From Methylobacterium jeotgali (GTDB taxonomy: Bacteria; Pseudomonadota; Alphaproteobacteria; Rhizobiales; Beijerinckiaceae), in assembly GCF_022179345.1 (NCBI RefSeq), contig NZ_BPQR01000075.1:1-36854 (forward strand): a DNA stretch of 36,854 nt. The letters run 5' to 3'. Within the stretch, counting starts at the first letter, position 1; every line of letters begins with the position of its first letter. Below the pieces are notes generated by a model, which saw only the letters and a list, made by a program, of their open reading frames with translations, searched no databases and had not been told where the DNA came from. The position numbers and the translations under genes are program-made. Positions 29,990 to 36,854 of the stretch are shown piece by piece.

Positions 29990-30859
29990 ATGTCTGACAT
30001 GCCAGACCCATCCCGAGCCCCGGTGCCTGGCGCGGTCGTCCTCGTCGCGGACGACGATGCCCGGCGACGGTCCACCCTGGTCGAAACGGTCCTCCGGTTC
30101 GATCCCGCCGCCGCCATTCTCGAAGCGCGGACCGGCGAGGAGGTCATCGCCCACATCACCGCGCGCCGTCCCACCATCGGCTTCGTCGGCATGAAGCTCG
30201 ACGGCCTGAGCGGGCCGGAGGCGATCGCCGTCGCCCGGAAGCGGGGCGTGACGATCCCCTGCCTCGTGCTGGTGGCGCCGCGGGTCTTCCCGCAGTGGCA
30301 GGAGCTGGCGCAGAGCCTCAACGCCTACGAGGTTCTGAAGACGCCCCTCGACCCGGACCATATCGGCAGCCTGCTCGCCGCAAACGCCCGCCGCACGACC
30401 CCGACGCCCCTGCTGCTCGCCTCCTCCTCGGACGCGGCCCGCACCGCGGTCGGCCGCGTGCTCGATCGCTGCGGCTTCGCGTTGGAGGTGGACGAGGCGG
30501 ACAGCGGCCGCCACGCCCTCAAGCTCCTGCGGACGGGGGGCTACCGCCTCGCCTTCATCGATACCAACCTCGAAGGGCTCGACGGGCTGGAGCTCGCCTG
30601 CCAGGTCCAGACCCTGAACCTCGCGACGCACGTGACGGTGATGACGACGGGCGATCCCGAGCCCATCGTCAACGCGGCCCGGTTCTTCGGCGTCGATTTC
30701 GTGATGACGATGCCGTTCTATGCCCGCGACATCGACCTTGCGATCCACCACGCCCTGGATCTGCGCCGGCCCTATCTTCTCCATGCGCTGACCGCGCCGC
30801 CGGCCCCCACGGCGCTGGTGCGGGTCGGTGCACCCCTGCCCGCCCGCCGCTCGGCCTGA
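29990..30859 (+). CDS. Tandem receiver-domain protein with split active sites
   Basis: A 289-residue protein made of two response-regulator receiver domains (about 15-130 and 138-255) and a short Pro-rich tail, with no DNA-binding or enzymatic output. REC1 keeps the acidic triad Asp21-23 and Lys117 (LKTP), but the phosphorylation-site position is Gly67 (IGFVGMKLDG). REC2 keeps the phospho-acceptor Asp191 (FIDTNLEGLDG) and Thr219/220, but the acidic pair is Ser-Ser (LLLASSSD) and the Lys is Met241. Each domain thus lacks what the other has. It may be a phosphorylation-independent adaptor. ATG 29990 has no clear ribosome binding site; GTG 29954 and ATG 29999 are alternatives. It follows xerC by 101 bp. 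Confidence 0.82.
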   Translation: MSDMPDPSRAPVPGAVVLVADDDARRRSTLVETVLRFDPAAAILEARTGEEVIAHITARRPTIGFVGMKLDGLSGPEAIAVARKRGVTIPCLVLVAPRVFPQWQELAQSLNAYEVLKTPLDPDHIGSLLAANARRTTPTPLLLASSSDAARTAVGRVLDRCGFALEVDEADSGRHALKLLRTGGYRLAFIDTNLEGLDGLELACQVQTLNLATHVTVMTTGDPEPIVNAARFFGVDFVMTMPFYARDIDLAIHHALDLRRPYLLHALTAPPAPTALVRVGAPLPARRSA

Positions 30860-30895
30860 GCGGAAGCGGGCGAGGCCGGACGATTCCGGCGATCC

Positions 30896-32296
30896 TCAGA
30901 CGTGGATCGCGCGCTTGGAGACGGCGAGAGCCGCCTCCTTCACCGCCTCGGTCAGCGTCGGGTGGGCGTGGCAGGTGCGGGCCACGTCCTCGGCGCTCGC
31001 CCCGAACTCCATGGCGACGGCGAGCTCGGCGATGAGGTTGCCCGCGTCCGCCCCGACAATGTGGACGCCGAGCACCCGGTCGGTCTTGGCGTCGGCGAGG
31101 ATCTTCACGAAGCCGTCGGTGGTGTGGTTGACCTTGGCGCGGCCGTTGGCCGTGAACGGGAACTTGCCGGCGTTGTAGGCGACGCCGTCCTTCTTCAGCT
31201 CCTCCTCCGTGCGCCCGACCGAGGCGACCTCGGGGAAGGTGTAGACGACGTTCGGGATGACGCCGTAGTTCAGGTGGCCCGACTGGCCGGCGAGGATCTC
31301 GGCCACCGCCACGCCCTCGTCCTCCGCCTTGTGGGCGAGCATCGGCCCGGCGATCACGTCGCCGATGGCGTAGATGCCGGTGACGTTGGTGGCGTAGTGG
31401 CTGTCCGTCTGGATGCGGCCCTTCGAGTCGGTCTGCACGCCGACCGTCTCGAGGCCGAGGCCCTCGGTGTAGGGCGTGCGGCCGATGGCCACGAGCACCA
31501 CGTCCGCCTGGATCGTCTCGCTCTCGCCGCCGGCCGCCGGCTCGACGCTCACCGCCGCGCCCTTCTTGCCGACATCGACGCCGGTGACCTTCGAGGAGAG
31601 GCGGAAGACGATGCCCTGCTTCTCGAGGATGCGCTGGAACTGCTTGCCGACCTCGCCGTCCATGCCCGGCAGCACCCGGTCGAGATACTCGACCACGGTG
31701 ACCTCGGCGCCGAGCCGGCGCCAGACCGAGCCGAGCTCCAGCCCGATGACGCCTGCGCCGATCACCACGAGCTTCTTCGGCACCTGACCGAGGGCGAGGG
31801 CGCCGGTCGAGGAGACCACGATCCGCTCGTCGATGGTGACGCCCGGGAGCTTCGCCACGTCCGAGCCCGTGGCGATGACGATGTTGCGGGTCTCGATGAT
31901 GCGGTTGCCGCCATCCTCCGAGATCACCTCGACGCGGCCGGCGCCGGCGATGCGCGCGGTGCCGTGGAAGGCGTCGACCTTGTTCTTCTTGAGCAGGAAC
32001 TCGACGCCCTTGGTGTTGCCCGCGACGCCCTCGTCCTTGAAGGCCATCATCTTCGCGAGGTCGAGCTTCGGGCTGCCCACGATCACGCCGAGATCGGCGA
32101 AATGCTTGCCCGCGTCCTCGAAGGCCTCGGAGGCGTGCAGAAGCGCCTTCGAGGGGATGCAGCCGACGTTGAGGCAGGTGCCGCCATGGGTCGCCCGCTT
32201 CTCGACCACGGCCGTGCGCAGCCCGAGCTGCGCCGCGCGGATGGCGCAGACATAGCCGCCGGGGCCGGTGCCGATGACGACGAGATCGTAGGACAT
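30896..32296 (-). CDS. lpdA: Dihydrolipoyl dehydrogenase (E3)
   Basis: A 466-residue flavoprotein that reoxidises the lipoyl groups of 2-oxoacid dehydrogenases with NAD+. The FAD motif VVIGTGPGGYVCAIRAAQLG opens the protein; the redox disulfide is GGTCLNVGCIPSK, the NAD motif VVIGAGVIGLELGSVW and the catalytic His-Glu pair HAHPTLTE. Length is standard. It is the third gene of sucA-sucB-lpdA on the minus strand, 79 bp after sucB. It converges on the two-receiver gene with 36 bp between stops. Confidence 0.97.
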   Translation of the reverse strand: MSYDLVVIGTGPGGYVCAIRAAQLGLRTAVVEKRATHGGTCLNVGCIPSKALLHASEAFEDAGKHFADLGVIVGSPKLDLAKMMAFKDEGVAGNTKGVEFLLKKNKVDAFHGTARIAGAGRVEVISEDGGNRIIETRNIVIATGSDVAKLPGVTIDERIVVSSTGALALGQVPKKLVVIGAGVIGLELGSVWRRLGAEVTVVEYLDRVLPGMDGEVGKQFQRILEKQGIVFRLSSKVTGVDVGKKGAAVSVEPAAGGESETIQADVVLVAIGRTPYTEGLGLETVGVQTDSKGRIQTDSHYATNVTGIYAIGDVIAGPMLAHKAEDEGVAVAEILAGQSGHLNYGVIPNVVYTFPEVASVGRTEEELKKDGVAYNAGKFPFTANGRAKVNHTTDGFVKILADAKTDRVLGVHIVGADAGNLIAELAVAMEFGASAEDVARTCHAHPTLTEAVKEAALAVSKRAIHV

Positions 32297-32375
32297 GCGG
32301 ATTCCGCTTCGGGCGTGAGAGATCCGAGGGCGAGCGCCCGCGGAGCGGTCTTGAGATTGTTCGCCGGTTGCCGGA

Positions 32376-33662
32376 TCAGAGGTCCAGCACGAGGCGCGCC
32401 GGGTCCTCCAGGGCCTCCTTGACGCGAACGAGGAAGGTCACCGCCTCCTTCCCGTCGACGATGCGGTGGTCGTAGGAGAGGGCGAGGTACATCATCGGCC
32501 GCGCCTCGATCTTGCCGGCGCGGACCACCGGGCGCTCCTCGATGCGGTGCATGCCGAGGATGCCGGACTGCGGTGCATTGAGGATCGGCGTCGACATCAG
32601 CGAGCCGTAGATGCCGCCGTTGGTGATGGTGAAGGTGCCGCCCTGCATGTCCTCGATGGAGAGCTTGCCGTCGCGGGCCTTCTTGCCGAAGCCGGCGATC
32701 TTCTTCTCGATGCCGGCGATGGAGAGATCGTCGGCGTCGCGCACCACGGGCACCACGAGGCCCTTGTCGGTGCCGACCGCGATGCCGACGTGGTAGTAGT
32801 TCTTGTAGACGATGTCCTGGCCGTCGATCTCGGCGTTGACCGCGGGCACGTCCTTCAGGGCCTGCACGCAGGCCTTGGTGAAGAAGCCCATGAAGCCGAG
32901 CTTCGTGCCGTGCTTCTTCTCGAAGGCGTCCTTGTACTGGGCGCGCATCGCCATCACCGCCGACATGTCGACGTCGTTGAACGTCGTCAGCATCGCCGCC
33001 GTGTCCTGCGCGTCCTTGAGGCGGCGGGCGATGGTCTGGCGCAGCTTCGTCATGCGCACCCGCTCCTCGCGGGCGGCATCGTCCGGCGCCGAGGGCGCGC
33101 GGGGCAGGGTCGGGCGGGCCTCCTTGGCCGGCGCGGCGGAGGGGCCCTTCGCCATCGCGGCGAGCATGTCGCCCTTCGTCACGCGGCCGTCCTTGCCGCT
33201 GCCGTTGAGGCTCGACGGGTCGACGCCGGATTCCCGCGCGAGCTTGGCCACCGCCGGGCCGTTGTCGGACGCCTCCCGCGGGGCGCCCTTGCTCTCCGCG
33301 GGCTTCGAGGGCGCCGCCGCCTCGCCGTGGTTGCCGTAGGCCGCCGCGGAGTCGGCGGGCCTCGCCGCCGCCTTCTCGGGGGCCTTCTCGGCCGGCTTCT
33401 CCGGAGCCTTCGCGCCTCCGGCCCCGGCCTCGACGATGGAGCCGAGCAGGGCGCCGGGCTCCACGGTCTCGCCGTCCTTGACCAGGATCTCGCCGAGCTC
33501 GCCGGCCGCCGGGGCGTTGACCTCGAGCGTGACCTTGTCGGTCTCGAGCTCCACGATCGGCTCGTCGGCGGCGACCTGATCGCCGGGCTTCTTGAACCAG
33601 CGGCCGATGGTGGCCTCGCTCACGGATTCCCCGAGGGTCGGGACGAGGATGTCGGTTGCCAT
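32376..33662 (-). CDS. sucB: Dihydrolipoyllysine-residue succinyltransferase (E2)
   Basis: The 428-residue core subunit of 2-oxoglutarate dehydrogenase, which transfers succinyl from lipoate to CoA. It has one lipoyl domain with Lys43 (ETDKVTLEV), an Ala/Pro/Lys/Glu-rich linker, a peripheral subunit-binding domain (PAVAKLARESGVDPSSLNGSGKDGRVTKGDML, about 127-160) and the catalytic domain ending in SYDHRIVDGKEAV, where His and Asp are catalytic. It sits 80 bp after sucA, with a GC hairpin in the gap. TCA-cycle function; cytoplasmic 24-mer. Confidence 0.97.
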   Translation of the reverse strand: MATDILVPTLGESVSEATIGRWFKKPGDQVAADEPIVELETDKVTLEVNAPAAGELGEILVKDGETVEPGALLGSIVEAGAGGAKAPEKPAEKAPEKAAARPADSAAAYGNHGEAAAPSKPAESKGAPREASDNGPAVAKLARESGVDPSSLNGSGKDGRVTKGDMLAAMAKGPSAAPAKEARPTLPRAPSAPDDAAREERVRMTKLRQTIARRLKDAQDTAAMLTTFNDVDMSAVMAMRAQYKDAFEKKHGTKLGFMGFFTKACVQALKDVPAVNAEIDGQDIVYKNYYHVGIAVGTDKGLVVPVVRDADDLSIAGIEKKIAGFGKKARDGKLSIEDMQGGTFTITNGGIYGSLMSTPILNAPQSGILGMHRIEERPVVRAGKIEARPMMYLALSYDHRIVDGKEAVTFLVRVKEALEDPARLVLDL

Positions 33663-33708
33663 GGTGGGTCACGCCGGATGGGTTGGGCCGCCGGGCCTGG
33701 AAGGGGGA

Positions 33709-33727
33709 CGGGGGCGAAAGGCCCCCG
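33709..33727 (-). promoter_or_regulatory. Hairpin between sucA and sucB
   Basis: CGGGGGC (33709-33715) and GCCCCCG (33721-33727) form a 7-bp stem around a 5-base loop, 15 nt after the sucA stop. It has no U-tract. It may set the relative amount of E1 and E2 message by RNA processing or partial termination; role inferred. Confidence 0.4.
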
Positions 33728-33742
33728 GAGGTTTCGGGGCGC

Positions 33743-36718
33743 TCAGACCGCGAGCGCCTCGTTGAGGAACGCCTGGAGCTGCGCCTGGTGCTTCGACATC
33801 AGGCCCACCGCCGTCGAGGCCGAGGCCGGCCGGCCGACGTAGCGGGCGCGCTTGACCGCGCAGTTTGCCTGTCCGAGCACCCATTCGAGGTAGGGCTCCA
33901 CGAAGGACCAGGCGCCCATGTTCTTGGGCTCCTCCTGGCACCAGACCACCTCGGCGTTGCGGAAGCGGCCCATCTCGTTGGCGAGCGCCTTGAGCGGGAA
34001 CGGGTAGAGCTGCTCGACGCGCAGGAGGTAGACGTCGTTGACGCCGCGCTTCTCGCGCTCGTCCTCGAGGTCGTAGTAGACCTTGCCCGAGCACAGCACG
34101 ACCCGCCGGATCTTGTCGTCCTTGACGAGCTTGACGCCCTCCTCGGCGTGCTCGGCGTCGTCCCAGAGGATGCGGTGGAAGGTCGAGCCCTCCGCGATCA
34201 TGTCGATGTTCGAGACCGCCCGCTTGTGGCGGAGCAGCGACTTCGGCGTCATCAGCACCAGCGGCTTGCGGAAGTCGCGCTTCAGCTGACGGCGCAGGAT
34301 GTGGAAGTAGTTCGCCGGCGTCGAGACGTTGGCGACCTGCATGTTGTCCTCGGCGCAGGCCTGGAGGTAGCGCTCCAGACGGGCGGACGAGTGCTCGGGC
34401 CCCTGGCCCTCGTAGCCGTGGGGCAGCAGCATCACGAGGCCCGACATGCGCAGCCACTTGCGCTCGCCCGACGAGATGAACTGGTCGACGACGACCTGCG
34501 CCCCGTTGGCGAAGTCGCCGAACTGCGCCTCCCAGAGCACGAGCGCGTTGGGCTCGGCCAGCGAGTAGCCGTACTCGAAGCCGAGCACCGCCTCCTCGGA
34601 GAGCATCGAGTTGATGACCTCCAGGGGCGCCTGGCCCTCGCGGATCGAGTTCAGCGAGGTGAAGCGCTGCTCGTTCTCCTGGTCGATGACGACCGCATGG
34701 CGCTGGGAGAAGGTGCCGCGCTCGACGTCCTGGCCCGAGAGCCGCACCCGGTGCCCATCGAGCAGCAGCGAGCCGAAGGCCAGCGCCTCGGCGGTCGCCC
34801 AGTCGATGCCGGCGCCGGTCTCCACCGCCTTGGCGCGGTTGTCGAGGAAGCGCTGGATCGTGCGGTGCAGGTGGAAGCCGGGAGGCGCCTGGGTGATCCG
34901 CTGGCCGATCTCGCGCAGGGTCTCCAGGGGCACGCCGGTGCGCCCGCGGCGGGCGTCGTCCACGTCCTCGCGCACGGCCTTGAAGCCGGACCAGCGGCCG
35001 TCGAGCCAGTCGGCCTTGTTGGCCTTGTAGTTCGTGGCGACCTCGAGCTCGCTGTCGAGCATCGCCCGGAACTCCGCCTTGCGGGCGTCGAGCTGCTCCT
35101 GGGTGACGTGCCCGCCCTCCACGAGCTTGCGCCCGTAGGTCTCCAGCACCGTGGGGTGCTTGCGGATGCGCTGGTACATCTTCGGCTGGGTGAAGGCCGG
35201 CTCATCGCCCTCGTTGTGGCCGAAGCGGCGGTAGCAGAGCATGTCGATGACGACCGGCTTGCCGAACTTCTGGCGGTACTCCGCGGCGACCTTGGCGGCG
35301 AAGGTGACCGCCTCCGGGTCGTCGCCGTTGCAGTGGAAGATCGGCGCCTCGACCATCTTCGCCACGTCCGACGGGTAGGGCGAGGAGCGCGAGAAGCGCG
35401 GATCGGTGGTGAAGCCGATCTGGTTGTTGATGATGAAGTGGATCGAGCCGCCGGTACGGTGGCCCTTCAGGCCCGAGAGGCCGAAGCACTCGGCCACCAC
35501 GCCCTGGCCGGCGAAGGCCGCGTCGCCGTGGATGAGGAGCGGCATGACCTTGCGGCGCTCGACGTTGGGCTTGGCGTGCTGGTCCTGCTTCGCCCGCACC
35601 TTTCCGAGCACCACGGGATCGACGATCTCGAGGTGGGAGGGGTTGGCGGTGAGCGACAGGTGGACGGTGTTGCCGTCGAAGGCGCGGTCCGAGGACGCGC
35701 CGAGATGGTATTTCACGTCGCCCGAGCCCTCGACCTCGGCCGGGGATGCAGAGCCGCCCTTGAACTCGTTGAACACCGCCCGGAAGGGCTTGGCCATCAC
35801 GTTGGTGAGCACGTTGAGGCGGCCGCGATGGGCCATGCCCAGCACGATCTCCTCGACGCCGAGCGCGCCGCCGCGCTTGATGATCTGCTCCAGCGCCGGG
35901 ACCATCGCCTCCGAGCCGTCGAGGCCGAAGCGCTTGGTGCCGGTGTACTTGAGGTCGAGGAATTTTTCGAAACCTTCGGCTTCGATCAACTTGTTCAGAA
36001 TGGCTCTACGGCCTTCTGGGGTAAAAGAAATCTCCTTGTCCTTGCCCTCGATGCGCTCCTGGATCCAGGCCTTCTCCTCGGGGTCGGAGATGTGCATGAA
36101 CTCGACGCCGAGCGTCTGGCAGTAGGTCCGCTCCAGGATGCCGACGATCTCGCGGATGGTGCCGAAGGTCAGGCCGAGCACGTTGTCGAGGAAGATCGGC
36201 CGGTCCCAGTCGCTCTCCTGGAAGCCGTAATGCTGCGGGTGCAGCTCCTCGTGGTCGCCGCGCGGCGCCAGGCCCAGCGGGTCGAGCTTGGCGTGGAGAT
36301 GGCCGCGCATGCGGTAGGCGCGGATCAGCATGATCGCGCGGACCGAATCCTTGGCCGCCTGCTCCACGGAGACGCCGGTGGCCGCGACGACCGAGGCGCC
36401 GGCCTCCGCCTTCTGCTCCTTGGTTCGGATCTTCTCGCCGACCGCCTTCTCCAGGGCACCCCAGTTGCCGTCGAGCGCCGAGACGATCTCGCCGTTCGCC
36501 GGGATCGGCCAGTTGGGCTTCGTCCAGGAGGCGCCGGCGGCGTTCTTCTCGGCGAGCGCCGCGTCCTCGCCGAGCGCCCGGAAGAAATTCTGCCACTCGG
36601 GGTCGACCGAGGAGGGATCGCGGGCGAAGGCCGCCTGCAGCTCCTCGATGTAGGCAGCGTTGCCGCCGTAGAGGAACGAGGTTTCGAGGAGCGCTTCGTT
36701 CACGTCCTGGCGTGCCAT
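33743..36718 (-). CDS. sucA: 2-oxoglutarate dehydrogenase E1 component
   Basis: A 991-residue thiamine-diphosphate enzyme that decarboxylates 2-oxoglutarate and succinylates the lipoyl domain of SucB. It opens with the E2-binding N-terminus (ETSFLYGGNAAYIEELQAAFARDPSSVDPEWQNFF). The TPP region is HGDAAFAGQGVVAECFGLSGLKGHRTGGSIHFIINNQIGFTTDP; GMAHRGRLNVL and LPHGYEGQGPEHSSARLERYLQ are further family blocks. Length is normal. Residues about 230-252 are encoded by an AT-rich run of codons unlike the rest (see findings), but the protein there is conserved and unbroken. First gene of sucA-sucB-lpdA in this window; sucD may precede it. Confidence 0.97.
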   Translation of the reverse strand: MARQDVNEALLETSFLYGGNAAYIEELQAAFARDPSSVDPEWQNFFRALGEDAALAEKNAAGASWTKPNWPIPANGEIVSALDGNWGALEKAVGEKIRTKEQKAEAGASVVAATGVSVEQAAKDSVRAIMLIRAYRMRGHLHAKLDPLGLAPRGDHEELHPQHYGFQESDWDRPIFLDNVLGLTFGTIREIVGILERTYCQTLGVEFMHISDPEEKAWIQERIEGKDKEISFTPEGRRAILNKLIEAEGFEKFLDLKYTGTKRFGLDGSEAMVPALEQIIKRGGALGVEEIVLGMAHRGRLNVLTNVMAKPFRAVFNEFKGGSASPAEVEGSGDVKYHLGASSDRAFDGNTVHLSLTANPSHLEIVDPVVLGKVRAKQDQHAKPNVERRKVMPLLIHGDAAFAGQGVVAECFGLSGLKGHRTGGSIHFIINNQIGFTTDPRFSRSSPYPSDVAKMVEAPIFHCNGDDPEAVTFAAKVAAEYRQKFGKPVVIDMLCYRRFGHNEGDEPAFTQPKMYQRIRKHPTVLETYGRKLVEGGHVTQEQLDARKAEFRAMLDSELEVATNYKANKADWLDGRWSGFKAVREDVDDARRGRTGVPLETLREIGQRITQAPPGFHLHRTIQRFLDNRAKAVETGAGIDWATAEALAFGSLLLDGHRVRLSGQDVERGTFSQRHAVVIDQENEQRFTSLNSIREGQAPLEVINSMLSEEAVLGFEYGYSLAEPNALVLWEAQFGDFANGAQVVVDQFISSGERKWLRMSGLVMLLPHGYEGQGPEHSSARLERYLQACAEDNMQVANVSTPANYFHILRRQLKRDFRKPLVLMTPKSLLRHKRAVSNIDMIAEGSTFHRILWDDAEHAEEGVKLVKDDKIRRVVLCSGKVYYDLEDEREKRGVNDVYLLRVEQLYPFPLKALANEMGRFRNAEVVWCQEEPKNMGAWSFVEPYLEWVLGQANCAVKRARYVGRPASASTAVGLMSKHQAQLQAFLNEALAV

Positions 36719-36827
36719 CGGTCCGGTTTCCTGCTCTGCTTGCGGCGGCCCCTCCCCGGAGCCGCCCAGTCATGCTCCCCGATATGGGGATGCGGCCGCG
36801 GCAATGGCGGCCGGGCAGCGTTGCGTT

Positions 36828-36854
36828 TCAGCCCCTGAGGTGCTGGACGAGAGT
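36828..36854 (-). CDS. C-terminal end of an upstream gene, possibly sucD (partial)
   Basis: The minus-strand frame entering from the right edge reads TLVQHLRG and stops at TGA 36830-36828, 109 bp before sucA. The tail resembles the TLVEVLKG-like ends of succinyl-CoA ligase alpha subunits, and rhizobial sucD usually precedes sucA. Eight residues cannot prove it. Confidence 0.25.
   Translation of the reverse strand, partial: TLVQHLRG

Noticed and set aside
33656..36838. Plus-strand open frame of 1060 codons antisense to sucA
   Set aside because: Its product is a His/Val/Arg/Glu-rich low-complexity string with no domain; sucA on the other strand is fully conserved. It is a GC-bias shadow, as are the long frames at 3572-4999, 14157-16364 and 21455-23824.
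1..36854. CRISPR arrays, tRNA or rRNA genes, insertion sequences
   Set aside because: No regularly spaced repeats, cloverleaf-like sequences, rRNA segments or transposase frames were recognised on either strand.

Overview
The window is a GC-rich (about 70%) chromosomal segment from an alphaproteobacterium. The mix of genes fits the Hyphomicrobiales, probably Methylobacterium/Methylorubrum: an sucA-sucB-lpd block, an NrsF-controlled ECF sigma factor, a DUF1254/DUF1214 pair behind a PBP1A, and an alpha-r8-like sRNA. That placement is inference from gene content and codon use, not from a marker gene. I see no tRNA, rRNA, CRISPR array, insertion sequence or prophage. Nearly all the long ORFs antisense to the genes below are GC-driven shadows.

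Layout. 1-2.5 kb: an SsuABC/NMT1-type ABC importer (end of the binding protein, permease, ATPase) whose ATPase gene is cut off from the permease by two small opposite-strand genes. 2.6-3.5 kb: an OsmC-like protein and a small secreted protein. 3.6-6.7 kb: an oxalate/formate-type MFS carrier behind a gamma-glutamyltransferase/oxamate-amidohydrolase-like enzyme. 6.9-11.3 kb: an OprB-type porin, a CPA1 Na+/H+ antiporter, glutathione synthetase and a small cysteine-rich secreted protein. 11.4-11.9 kb: a probable minus-strand sRNA with a sigma-54-like promoter, then a 66-aa protein. 11.9-16.3 kb: a lipoprotein, facing a PBP1A-DUF1214-DUF1254 operon with 4-nt gene overlaps. 16.5-18.9 kb: a YcgN-like Cys-cluster protein, an unknown protein and an ECF sigma/NrsF anti-sigma pair with an apparent autoregulatory promoter.

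19.1-27.7 kb is one co-directional block: MDR oxidoreductase, hotdog thioesterase, glyoxalase-like protein, second GGT-family enzyme, second SsuABC-type importer (ATPase, permease, binding protein) and an AMP-forming acyl-CoA ligase. It reads as an uptake-and-activation module for a carboxylate or amide of unknown identity. 27.7-30.9 kb: histidine phosphatase, GloA, a XerC-type recombinase and a two-receiver protein. 30.9-36.7 kb: the 2-oxoglutarate dehydrogenase genes sucA, sucB and lpdA on the minus strand, with what may be the last codons of sucD at the edge.

The signals I rate highest are the alpha-r8/MmgR-like sRNA with its sigma-54-like promoter, a 23-codon AT-rich patch inside sucA, a tandem receiver protein whose active-site residues are split between the two domains, and an ECF promoter that matches the NrsF-sigma consensus.
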